DNA from: an uncultured Collinsella sp.
Lineage (GTDB): Bacteria > Actinomycetota > Coriobacteriia > Coriobacteriales > Coriobacteriaceae
Direction of reading: 5' to 3'
DNA length: 23,799 nucleotides
Assembly: GCA_900757285.1 (NCBI GenBank)
Contig: CAAENI010000020.1
Location: 1-23,799, forward strand
A program made the translations under genes and the position numbers. Of the stretch, positions 1 to 6,048 are shown piece by piece. Position 1 is the stretch's first letter; every line of letters starts with the position of its first letter. A model generated the notes under the pieces. That model did not search any database. It was given only the letters and a program-made list of their open reading frames with translations, and was not told the DNA's origin.

Positions 1-21
1 CCGGAGGCTTTCAATTTCAAT

Positions 22-98
22 TGGTGCGGCGTATAGGATTCGAACCTATGACGTTCTGATTCGTAGTCAGACCCTCTATCCAGCTGAGGTAACGCCGC
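22..98 (-). tRNA. tRNA-Arg (anticodon ACG)
   Basis: The reverse complement folds as a full cloverleaf. The acceptor stem GCGGCGT pairs with ACGCCGC, the D-arm contains AGCTGGATAGAG, the anticodon loop is CTACGAA (anticodon ACG), and the T-loop is GTTCGAATC. The 3' CCA is encoded, at 22-24. Anticodon ACG, read as ICG after deamination, decodes CGU/CGC/CGA. A promoter-like sequence lies just upstream at 111-139. No variable-arm extension or mismatch was seen. Confidence 0.96.
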
Positions 99-110
99 AG
101 CGCAAGACAT

Positions 111-139
111 ATAAAACCACTTTAGCTTATTGGAGTCAA
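111..139 (-). promoter_or_regulatory. Probable promoter of tRNA-Arg
   Basis: On the minus strand a -35 box TTGACT (134-139) is separated by 17 bp from TTTTAT (111-116), which places the start of transcription a few bases before the tRNA 5' end at 98. The -35 is strong and the -10 matches the consensus at four of six positions. Confidence 0.55.
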
Positions 140-175
140 GCACAATTTCAAACTTTTTTGTGGAACGCAGTCTTG

Positions 176-553
176 TCATGCTGCTCCGCATATACCGCCA
201 TTCCCCGTACGATCGATTGGCTTTTCGATCACGTCAAACTTAGCATCAAGTTCCCTCAGGAGCGATCTCACCCGCTGGGCACAATCATAATCGGCAAACG
301 AGATGCTCAACATGCGAGCAACCTGATTAGATGTCTGGACCCCATAGAAATGCCCTAGGGCCACAAGCCCCTCGTGCGCCACAAACGTCTCAACCACATG
401 AGGCGACTCCTCAAAGCACCATTGGGTCAACGGACCCTCGCTCGTCTGTCGAACCACCAGGCCACCCATGCCAGACGGCTCACACGTCACAAGCAGGTAC
501 TCCCCGCCCTCGTCGCTCTCAAACAAAACCACCCAATCATCAAACAGCTCCAT
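176..553 (-). CDS. Hypothetical protein, 125 aa
   Basis: I do not recognise the family. The ATG is preceded by AAAGGGG about 6 nt upstream, a good ribosome binding site. The product is soluble and acidic, with alternating hydrophobic stretches in the first 70 residues (WVVLFESDEGGEYLLV, GLVVRQ) that suggest a small beta-rich fold, then a helical stretch near residues 85-105 (CAQRVRSLLRELDAKFDVI). No signal peptide or membrane segment is visible. It lies downstream of the serS terminator and upstream of tRNA-Arg in the same orientation, so it is probably a single-gene unit. I prefer it to the overlapping plus-strand frames because it has the ribosome binding site and a normal protein composition, while those frames are rich in Pro, His and Arg. 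Confidence 0.68.
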   Translation of the reverse strand: MELFDDWVVLFESDEGGEYLLVTCEPSGMGGLVVRQTSEGPLTQWCFEESPHVVETFVAHEGLVALGHFYGVQTSNQVARMLSISFADYDCAQRVRSLLRELDAKFDVIEKPIDRTGNGGICGAA

Positions 554-675
554 CGCGTCCCCTTTCTCTCGCTCTTATTTAGCAAAAGCATAGCAGGTAG
601 ATGGCTGCATACAGAACAGTTGTTCGTGTGTTTTCTATTGAGCTGTCCGCACAGCATGGTATGGACCTGCGCACG

Positions 676-702
676 AAATAGGGCGCCCCCGAAGGAGCGC
701 CC
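676..702 (-). terminator. Rho-independent terminator of serS
   Basis: On the minus strand a perfect 9-bp stem (GGGCGCTCC with GGGGCGCCC) closes a UUCG tetraloop of the very stable C(UUCG)G type. A short, imperfect U-tract (TATTT) follows. It begins 24 nt after the serS stop codon. Confidence 0.8.
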
Positions 703-726
703 TTGCATATCGCCTATGCAGCCAAG

Positions 727-2010
727 TTACGCGACCGGCTCGATCTTCTCGAGGCCGCCCATGTAGGGACGCAGAACCGCGGGGATCGTGATGGTGCCGT
801 CAGCGTTCTGGTAGTTCTCCAGAATGGCTGCCATGGTACGGCCAGCCGGCAGACCGGAACCGTTGAGGGTGTGCAGATAGCGCGAACCCTTGAAGTTCTC
901 GGGGTCGCGATACTTGATGTTGGCGCGACGGGCCTGGAAGTCACCGCAGTTGGAGCAGGAGCTGATCTCCTTGTAGGCGTTGTAGCTCGGCAGCCAGACC
1001 TCGACGTCGTAGGTCTGACGGGCAGAGAAGCCCAGGTCGCCGGTGCACAGGCTAATCACGCGATACGGAAGACCCAGCTGCTGCAGCAGGAACTCGGCCT
1101 CGGCGGTCATGCTCTCGAGCTCCTTGTCGGACTCCTCCGGCTTGGCAAACTTGACCATCTCGACCTTGTCGAACTCGTGCTGGCGAATGATGCCGCGGGT
1201 ATCGCGACCAGCGGAGCCGGCCTCCTCGCGGAAGCAGGGGGTGAAGGCGGTGTAGCGGCGCGGCAGGGTATCGGCGTCGAGGACCTCACCGGCGTGCAGG
1301 TTGGTGAGCACGACCTCGGCGGTGGGGATCAGGAAGTTGTCGCCCGAGACGTGATAGGCGTCGTCCTCGAACTTGGGCAGCTGGCCCGTGCCGAACATGG
1401 TCTGACGCTTGACGACGATGGGCGGCCACCACTCCTTAAAACCACGGCTGGTGTGCGTATCGAGGAAGAAGTTGATGAGGGCGCGCTCAAGACGGGCGCC
1501 GGCGCCACCGAGAACGGTGAAGCGGCTGCCGGAGAGCTTGTTGCCGCGCTCGAAGTCAAGGATGTCGAGGTCGGTGCCCAGATCCCAGTGCGGCTTAAAG
1601 TCGAAGTCGAACTCGCGCGGGGTGCCCCAACGACGGCGCTCGATGTTCTCGTCCTCGTCCTTGCCGTACGGCGTGGCCTCGCAAGGAATGTTGGGCAGGT
1701 GAGCCATGAAGTCGTACTGCTCCTGCTCGAGGGCGGTGCGGCGCTCGGCCAGACCGTCAATCTTCTCGTTGACGGCGCGCACGGCCTCCTTGGCGGCCTC
1801 GGCCTCGTCCTTCTTGCCCTCCTTCATCAGGGCGCCGATCTTCTTGGACTCGGCATTACGCGTGGCCTGGAGCTCCTCGACCTCGGTGATGACGGCACGA
1901 CGCTCATCGTCGAGCTCAAAGAACTTCTCGCGATCCCAAGACGTCTGGCGGTTAGCCATGGCGACATCGATGGCATCGGGGTTCTCGCGAACAAACTTGA
2001 TATCAAGCAT
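727..2010 (-). CDS. serS: Seryl-tRNA synthetase
   Basis: Class II aminoacyl-tRNA synthetase that charges tRNA-Ser (and tRNA-Sec where present) with serine, in the cytoplasm. The 427-residue length is typical. Residues about 28-105 form the charged antiparallel coiled-coil arm that grips the long variable arm of tRNA-Ser. Motif 2 is near residues 255-285 (TPCFREEAGSAGRDTRG, then RQHEFDKVEM). Motif 3 is near the C-terminus (NGSGLPAGRTMAAILENYQ). The ATG at 2010 is chosen over an upstream in-frame ATG at 2037 because GGAGG sits 7 nt before it and the protein then begins MLDIKFVREN, as the family does. It ends 24 nt before a strong UUCG terminator. I saw no clear T-box leader in the short upstream region. 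A small membrane protein is transcribed divergently. Confidence 0.98.
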   Translation of the reverse strand: MLDIKFVRENPDAIDVAMANRQTSWDREKFFELDDERRAVITEVEELQATRNAESKKIGALMKEGKKDEAEAAKEAVRAVNEKIDGLAERRTALEQEQYDFMAHLPNIPCEATPYGKDEDENIERRRWGTPREFDFDFKPHWDLGTDLDILDFERGNKLSGSRFTVLGGAGARLERALINFFLDTHTSRGFKEWWPPIVVKRQTMFGTGQLPKFEDDAYHVSGDNFLIPTAEVVLTNLHAGEVLDADTLPRRYTAFTPCFREEAGSAGRDTRGIIRQHEFDKVEMVKFAKPEESDKELESMTAEAEFLLQQLGLPYRVISLCTGDLGFSARQTYDVEVWLPSYNAYKEISSCSNCGDFQARRANIKYRDPENFKGSRYLHTLNGSGLPAGRTMAAILENYQNADGTITIPAVLRPYMGGLEKIEPVA

Positions 2011-2040
2011 TAGATCCTCCGGCGATATACATTCCATTTA

Positions 2041-2078
2041 GGTTGCAACCTTGTACATGTATGGGCAAGTATATACTT
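2041..2078. promoter_or_regulatory. Divergent promoter region with two palindromes
   Basis: Between serS and the plus-strand microprotein lie two perfect palindromes, GGTTGCAACC (2041-2050) and AAGTATATACTT (2067-2078). The second contains TATACT on both strands (2072-2077 plus, 2068-2073 minus), so it could serve as overlapping divergent -10 boxes. On the plus strand TTGTAC (2051-2056) sits 15 bp upstream of TATACT, which is short for a sigma-70 promoter. On the minus strand I see no convincing -35. The palindromes are seen directly. Their use as promoter or operator is inference. Confidence 0.4.
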
Positions 2079-2121
2079 ATGAGCGTTTACGACCCAACTC
2101 AACTACGCAAGAAGGCACCCA

Positions 2122-2295
2122 ATGGACGCAGTTTTTTCCTTTTTGTTTGGCACCCGCACCGGTTTTGCCATCCTTTTCGCCGGCGGCATCCTGCTGTTTG
2201 CGATTATTGCCTTTGTAATGGAGAAGCGCACCCATAAGATGTATGTCGACCGCGGCCCCAAGTCCGAGGACGAAGAAGACAGCTTCTGGGACTAA
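2122..2295 (+). CDS. Small single-pass membrane protein, 57 aa
   Basis: A short gene reading MDAVFSFLFGTRTGFAIL and ending EDEEDSFWD. Residues about 14-33 form one hydrophobic helix (FAILFAGGILLFAIIAFVME). It is followed by a basic stop-transfer patch (EKRTHK) and then an acidic tail, so the N-terminus is predicted to face out and the acidic C-terminus to lie in the cytoplasm. AAGAAGG lies about 7 nt before the ATG. It is the only convincing plus-strand gene in the window and is divergent from serS. A strong plus-strand hairpin terminator follows at 2347-2389. The family is not recognised and no function is assigned. Confidence 0.72.
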   Translation: MDAVFSFLFGTRTGFAILFAGGILLFAIIAFVMEKRTHKMYVDRGPKSEDEEDSFWD

Positions 2296-2456
2296 CCTGC
2301 CAAAAAGGGACAGGTTTATTTTGGTCGGTTTTATCTGGGCAAACGCAAGTGCCCCGCAACTGGAATTGAGCCAGTTGCGGGGCACTTTTCGCTAAAAGGA
2401 CAAAACCGCAGGAAAAACCTGCCAAAATAAACTGTCCCTTTTTTGGTCGGTTTTAC
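2294..2456. repeat. Nested inverted-repeat intergenic element
   Basis: Two 25-bp arms (2300-2324 and 2422-2446) are inverted copies that differ only by one base gained and one lost. Both begin CCAAAA and carry GGGACAG. Each arm is flanked in direct orientation by AACCTG on the left and TCGGTTTTA on the right. Between the arms is a 17-bp perfect stem (2347-2363 with 2371-2387). The right end covers the proC stop codon. The layout resembles a small palindromic repeat unit or a non-autonomous mobile element, and it may act as a two-sided transcription barrier between convergent genes. Confidence 0.75.
2347..2389 (+). terminator. Strong hairpin terminator after the 57-aa gene
   Basis: A 17-bp perfect stem (AAGTGCCCCGCAACTGG with its complement) closes a 7-nt loop and is followed by TTTT on the plus strand. 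There is no good U-tract on the minus strand, so it most likely ends plus-strand transcription, although the hairpin could also slow transcription from proC. Confidence 0.75.
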
Positions 2457-3223
2457 TGGAGGGTTGCGTCGATTGCCTTGACCAGGGCGCTGCGCATGCC
2501 GGCGTCCTCGAGTGCAACGACGCCCTTGATGGTGGCACCGCCGGGCGAGCATACGGCATCCTTCATCGCCGCAGGATGCTGGCCAGTTGCAAGCTGCAGC
2601 TTTGCCGTACCCAGCACCATCTGGCTCACAATGCGATAAGCATCCGCACGCGGGATACCGTGCTTGACCGCCGCATCGCCCAGGGCCTCGATTGCCATGG
2701 CGACAAACGCCGGAGCGCAACCACCCACCGTGCCGCCCACAAACAGCAGGCTTGTGTCGAGCTCGACGACAGCGCCAAGCTTACCGAGCAGGTCGAGCAC
2801 CACAGCACGCTGCTCGTCGTTAAGCGTCGAAGCCTTCTCGCAGGCGATGACGCCCTCGCCCACCGAAACCGGCGTGTTGGGCACCGTCGAGATATGCGCG
2901 ACGCCCGGCAGGACCTGCTCCCACTTGGCACTGTCCCAGGTCCAGGCAACCGACAGAACGACCTTTTTGGCAAGAGCATCCTTGAGCGGGGCGAATATCT
3001 CCTCGATCATATACGGTTTGACCGCAGCGACCACGATATCGGATGCGGCGACAACCTCGGCGGCATCGTGGCAGGCGACCATGCCGCGCACCTCGCAACG
3101 CTCGACCAAAGCATCGTAGCGGCCTGCGCAGGCGCACATGTCGCCCGCGGCCACGCCGGCGGCAATCCAGCCATCGGCCATAGCACTCGCCATATTGCCA
3201 AAACCGACAAATCCAATCTTCAT
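2453..3223 (-). CDS. proC: Pyrroline-5-carboxylate reductase
   Basis: Catalyses the last step of proline synthesis, NAD(P)H-dependent reduction of pyrroline-5-carboxylate to proline, in the cytoplasm. The 256-residue length is normal. The N-terminal Rossmann motif is GFVGFGNMASAM (residues 4-15). The central strand ends in DIVVAAVKPYMIEE. The C-terminal dimerisation domain carries the signature around SPGGATIKGVVALEDAGMRS, just before the end. The ATG at 3223 is preferred over one at 3247 because AGGA lies 9 nt before it and the glycine motif falls at the expected place. It sits 73 nt downstream of rlmH with no terminator between them, so the two may be co-transcribed. Its stop codon is inside a palindromic repeat. 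Confidence 0.95.
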   Translation of the reverse strand: MKIGFVGFGNMASAMADGWIAAGVAAGDMCACAGRYDALVERCEVRGMVACHDAAEVVAASDIVVAAVKPYMIEEIFAPLKDALAKKVVLSVAWTWDSAKWEQVLPGVAHISTVPNTPVSVGEGVIACEKASTLNDEQRAVVLDLLGKLGAVVELDTSLLFVGGTVGGCAPAFVAMAIEALGDAAVKHGIPRADAYRIVSQMVLGTAKLQLATGQHPAAMKDAVCSPGGATIKGVVALEDAGMRSALVKAIDATLQ

Positions 3224-3296
3224 ATCACATAGTCCTTTCAGACACATTCCTCAAAACGAAAGCTATTGTCCCACGCCATTGTTTCGTATTGCTGAC

Positions 3297-3767
3297 CTAT
3301 TTGTGATACGGCTCGCCGCGGCTAATCTTGCAGGCGCGGTAGATCTGCTCCAGCAGCACCACGCGCGCCAAGTTATGCGGCAAGGTAATACGTCCAAAGC
3401 TGAGCATCTCGTCGGCTCGTGCGCGCACGTCATCGCTCACGCCGTCCGATCCGCCAATTACAAAGGCGATGTCGCTGTTACCACGTAGCATAAGATCATC
3501 GAGCCGCGCCGAAAGTTCCTCGCTCGAGCGCTCTTTGCCCTCAATGGCCAGCAAGATCACATGTGCTCGAGGCGGCAGGGCTGTAAGAATCGCCGCCCCC
3601 TCCTTGTCGCGCGCGACATCCACGCCGCCCGCCTTAGCCGGGTCGATATCGGCCACCTCGCGGATATCCACCTTGGCATAGGCACCTAGGCGCTTGGTGT
3701 ACTCAGCGCACGCGTCCTTCCAAAAGCGCTCCTTGAGCTTACCGACGCAAACGACGGTGTATTTCAC
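3297..3767 (-). CDS. rlmH: 23S rRNA pseudouridine-1915 N3-methyltransferase RlmH
   Basis: SPOUT-class methyltransferase that modifies pseudouridine 1915 (E. coli numbering) in helix 69 of 23S rRNA, using S-adenosylmethionine. At 156 residues it is the usual size. Visible family features are the start MKYTVVCVGKLKERF, the strand AHVILLAIEGKERSSEELS, the knot glycine loop FVIGGSDGVS (about residues 102-111), LSFGRITLPHNLARVVLLEQIYRA, and the invariant-style tail GEPYHK. The start is GTG. Its ribosome binding site AAGGAG overlaps the last codons of the upstream SPFH gene, whose stop is 6 nt away, which suggests translational coupling. Confidence 0.96.
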   Translation of the reverse strand: MKYTVVCVGKLKERFWKDACAEYTKRLGAYAKVDIREVADIDPAKAGGVDVARDKEGAAILTALPPRAHVILLAIEGKERSSEELSARLDDLMLRGNSDIAFVIGGSDGVSDDVRARADEMLSFGRITLPHNLARVVLLEQIYRACKISRGEPYHK

Positions 3768-3773
3768 GCGCGT

Positions 3774-4712
3774 CTACTCCTTCGAATCGTTTTGAACTTT
3801 GCCGGCGGCCAGCATCTGCTCGAACATAGAGGCCGACTGCGAGAAGTCGCTCGGCAGCACGACCGTCGAGGTTTTACCCGTGCGTGCGAACTCCGTCATC
3901 ATCTCGGTCCACTGCGTAAACATGAACAGCTGGTTGGCTTCATCGTTACCGACGCCTGTCTCCTGGATAATCTCGAGCGAATCCTTGATGCCCAGCGCGA
4001 TGGCTTTGCGCTGGTTGGCGATGCCTTCGCCTGCCTTTTCCATCGCCTCGGCCTCGGCGGTCGCCTCGGTGACACGCTTGATGCGGTCGGCCTCGGCGAG
4101 CTCCTGCGCAGCAGCGCGCTTGCGCTGAGCGGCGTTGATGTCGTTCATGGAGTTCTCGACCTCGGTCGGCAGCGCGATCTTGGTGATGAGTGTCGACACG
4201 AGGGTGAAGCCGTAGGCAGCCATCTGCTCGGACACGGTAGCGTTGACGTCCTTGGCGATGTCATCCTTCTTGGCAAAGACCTCATCGAGCGTGTAGACAG
4301 GGATGGAAGAGCGCAGGGCATCGGTGATGAAATCGCGCATCTGGTCGACGGGCTCCTGCAGCATGTAGTAGCTCTTGTAGATGCCCGAATCTGCCGGGCC
4401 GGCGCCCATGTCATAGCTCACGTGGTACTGAGCAGAGACCTCAAGGCCGATGGTCACGTTGTCCTGGGTCTTAACGTCGATGCCGAAGCCGTTTTTCATG
4501 GTGCGCAGACTCACCGTGGCGGCCTTGCGGTCGATCACGGGCACCTTCATGTGAAAGCCCGCGTTGACGATGCGATTGAACTTGCCCAGGCGCTCGATGA
4601 TCACAGCATGCTGCTGTTCAACGACATAGCAGGCGTTGGGAAGCAGGAGCAGCAAGATGATGATGGGAAGCAGAAGGCTGGTAAGGGCGGCGATGATACC
4701 GGAAAACAGCAT
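3774..4712 (-). CDS. SPFH/band-7 (stomatin-like) membrane protein
   Basis: Membrane-anchored scaffold of the SPFH superfamily, related to QmcA and HflK/HflC, typically found in detergent-resistant membrane assemblies and often affecting protease activity. The product is 312 residues. Residues 4-25 form one hydrophobic helix. The SPFH domain runs from about 28 to 190 (EQQHAVIIERLGKFNRI, RTMKNGFGIDVKTQDNVTI). An Ala/Glu-rich coiled-coil follows (about 190-245, INAAQRKRAAAQELAEADR) and then a short tail. The ATG at 4712 has GGAG about 6 nt upstream, and an earlier in-frame ATG lacks a site. It is the first gene of a likely SPFH-rlmH-proC unit. No NfeD-like partner is adjacent. The specific role is unknown. 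Confidence 0.9.
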   Translation of the reverse strand: MLFSGIIAALTSLLLPIIILLLLLPNACYVVEQQHAVIIERLGKFNRIVNAGFHMKVPVIDRKAATVSLRTMKNGFGIDVKTQDNVTIGLEVSAQYHVSYDMGAGPADSGIYKSYYMLQEPVDQMRDFITDALRSSIPVYTLDEVFAKKDDIAKDVNATVSEQMAAYGFTLVSTLITKIALPTEVENSMNDINAAQRKRAAAQELAEADRIKRVTEATAEAEAMEKAGEGIANQRKAIALGIKDSLEIIQETGVGNDEANQLFMFTQWTEMMTEFARTGKTSTVVLPSDFSQSASMFEQMLAAGKVQNDSKE

Positions 4713-4769
4713 GGTCTCTCCTCTGATAGGCACACGTTGGCATTAGGATACCCGTCCAAGGAGATCGTG

Positions 4770-4829
4770 CATAACAAAAAAGCTCCCATTGCTGGGAGCT
4801 CTTTCAATCCATGGTGCTGGCGAAAGGAC
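4770..4829 (-). repeat. Direct repeat, distal copy: tRNA-Leu 3' end plus terminator
   Basis: This 60-bp stretch matches 4959-5018 at an offset of 189 bp with about four mismatches. The first 37 positions are identical. It contains a second copy of the tRNA-Leu terminator (stem 4781-4788 with 4793-4800) and an 18-nt fragment of the tRNA 3' end, including CCA. The proximal copy is part of the intact tRNA-Leu gene. The pattern is like the duplicated 3' end left at one side of a tRNA-targeted insertion. Confidence 0.85.
4812..4829 (-). pseudogene. Truncated tRNA 3' fragment (tRNA-Leu-like)
   Basis: On the minus strand GTCCTTTCGCCAGCACCA matches the T-stem 3' strand, acceptor 3' strand and CCA of the nearby tRNA-Leu, except for one base in the acceptor (A where the intact gene has C). 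The rest of the tRNA is missing and is replaced by the 4829-4958 insert, so no functional tRNA can form. Confidence 0.75.
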
Positions 4830-4958
4830 GTCCGCGTATCCGCTTCGCGGATCCGCACCGGCATCGGCCGCCTGCCGGCGTCCTTGCCAGCTCGCTAAAA
4901 ACGCTCCGCGTTTTCTTTACGCTCGCTCCTTCACAGGTTCAAGTCCCTGCGACGGGCC
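4829..4958. mobile_element. Hairpin-rich 130-bp insert at tRNA-Leu, possible small tRNA-targeting element
   Basis: The insert begins CGTCCGCG at the break in the tRNA fragment. It carries several small palindromes (ATCCGCTTCGCGGAT and AAAACGCTCCGCGTTTT) and ends with TTCACAGGTTCAAGTCC, an inverted copy of the host T-arm. The insert at tRNA-Phe (10938-11059) has the same start, an AAACGC/GCGTTT hairpin and a TCAC plus T-loop ending. There is no open reading frame of note and no integrase. It could be a non-autonomous element or an old integration scar. The mobile-element label is inference. Confidence 0.5.
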
Positions 4959-4964
4959 CATAAC

Positions 4965-4989
4965 AAAAAAGCTCCCATTGCTGGGAGCT
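4965..4989 (-). terminator. Terminator of tRNA-Leu
   Basis: On the minus strand an 8-bp perfect stem (AGCTCCCA with TGGGAGCT) closes a GCAA tetraloop and is followed by TTTTTT. It lies 11 nt past the tRNA 3' end. An identical second copy lies at 4781-4800. Confidence 0.85.
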
Positions 4990-5000
4990 CTTTCATTTAA

Positions 5001-5087
5001 TGGTGCGGGCGAAAGGACTTGAACCTTCATGGGGTTGCCCCCATACGGACCTGAACCGTACGCGTCTGCCAATTCCGCCACGCCCGC
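5001..5087 (-). tRNA. tRNA-Leu (anticodon CAG)
   Basis: An 87-nt class II tRNA on the minus strand with encoded CCA. The acceptor GCGGGCG pairs perfectly with CGCCCGC, the anticodon loop TTCAGGT gives CAG (CUG codons), a long variable arm TGGGGGCAACCCCA is typical of leucine tRNA, and the T-loop is GTTCAAGTC. Promoter and terminator are both visible. Its 3' end and terminator are duplicated 189 bp further on. Confidence 0.97.
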
Positions 5088-5098
5088 GTGCAGGAATT

Positions 5099-5127
5099 AG
5101 AATAACGGAGCGCCACCGCGAACGCAA
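5099..5127 (-). promoter_or_regulatory. Promoter of tRNA-Leu
   Basis: On the minus strand TTGCGT (5122-5127), a 17-bp spacer and TATTCT (5099-5104) precede the tRNA 5' end by 12 nt. The -35 lies only a few bases after the tatD stop codon, so the tRNA has its own promoter and need not depend on tatD transcription. Confidence 0.65.
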
Positions 5128-5130
5128 GAA

Positions 5131-6048
5131 CTATTTTTGAAAAAGTTTGCAGGCATTTTCCCAAGCGGCATGCGCGATTGTTTCGGCGTCCTCACCAGTG
5201 CGATCGACACGGTCGTTAACCAGCGCGTTTGCCGTAATGGAGATCATTGCGGGCTCGCATTCAAGACCGCGGATGGGCTCCGGAGCCATATACGGGCAAT
5301 CCGTCTCGAACAAAATTCGATCGAGTGGGGTTGCCGCAAATGCCTCGCGCACGTCGTCGTTGCGCTTAAAGGTAGCCGCACCACCATAGGCGATATAGCA
5401 GCCCAGCTCCACAAAGCGCTCCATCGTGGCGCGGTCCTCGCCAAAACAGTGCAGCACACAACCGGCCTGGGGCACGCCCACCTCACGAAGCACGTTGTAC
5501 GCATCCATATGCGAGGTGCGCTCCCCATCCGAGTCCTCGTGCCGCAGGTGCAGCTCCACCGGCACATTGCGGCGCACGGCAACTTCGAGCTGACGCGCCA
5601 TGCAATCAATCTGCACACTGTGGGGCGCCGGCGCGATGTCGTCGTCGTAATCCATGTGGTAGTCCAGACCGATCTCGCCGATACCGGCGCACAAAGGGTC
5701 ATCGAGCGCAGCAACAACCTGCGCGTGAATGTCATCGGTATAATCCGGCGCGCCATAAGGGTGAACGCCAGCGAGATACTTGATCTGCGGAATATCCCGC
5801 ATCGGCAGAATTTCGCGCACGAGCCAGTCGCTATAGTCCGTCACGCTGCGCTTGTCGGCGATGGGGTCGAGCATCGTCACCAACAGGTCGACGCCCGCGG
5901 CTTTGGCGCGCACGAGCGTCTCGGGCACATCCTTGCCCCAGAACGAAAGCAGATGCGCATGCGTGTCAGCAAGCGGTGCCAAGGGCACGGGACAAGCAGC
6001 CGTCTTCTTTTTCTTGGTAAACGTCACGCGTTCGGCATTAGGCATCAT
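5131..6048 (-). CDS. tatD: TatD-family metal-dependent hydrolase (putative DNase)
   Basis: Amidohydrolase-fold TIM-barrel enzyme. Family members are 3'-5' exonucleases or DNases acting in repair and DNA turnover. The product is 305 residues. Metal ligands are visible in order: DTHAHL (His30, His32), GEIGLDYH (Glu125), ELHLRH (His167), LHCFG (His200) and ETDCPYMAPEPIRG (Asp250). A short Lys-rich N-terminal stretch (TKKKK) precedes the barrel. The ATG at 6048 has AGGAG 7 nt upstream, and the gene overlaps the end of rsmA by 11 nt, so the two are translationally coupled. The rsmA/tatD/metG neighbourhood is conserved in many Gram-positive bacteria, although rnmV, often present there, is absent here. 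Confidence 0.93.
   Translation of the reverse strand: MMPNAERVTFTKKKKTAACPVPLAPLADTHAHLLSFWGKDVPETLVRAKAAGVDLLVTMLDPIADKRSVTDYSDWLVREILPMRDIPQIKYLAGVHPYGAPDYTDDIHAQVVAALDDPLCAGIGEIGLDYHMDYDDDIAPAPHSVQIDCMARQLEVAVRRNVPVELHLRHEDSDGERTSHMDAYNVLREVGVPQAGCVLHCFGEDRATMERFVELGCYIAYGGAATFKRNDDVREAFAATPLDRILFETDCPYMAPEPIRGLECEPAMISITANALVNDRVDRTGEDAETIAHAAWENACKLFQK

Noticed and set aside
374..766. Plus-strand frames overlapping the 125-aa orphan gene
   Set aside because: They lack ribosome binding sites, are rich in His, Pro and Arg, and run into the serS terminator. The minus-strand frame has a good site and normal composition.
703..2013. 436-codon open frame on the plus strand opposite serS
   Set aside because: It is a mirror of the serS coding strand caused by high GC in third positions. 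It has no ribosome binding site, and the serS motifs are unmistakable on the other strand.
2011..2120. T-box or other riboswitch upstream of serS
   Set aside because: The leader is short and I found no specifier loop, T-box sequence or anti-terminator pairing.
3792..4898. 368-codon plus-strand frame opposite the SPFH gene
   Set aside because: Antisense shadow that also runs into the tRNA repeat region. Composition is not protein-like.
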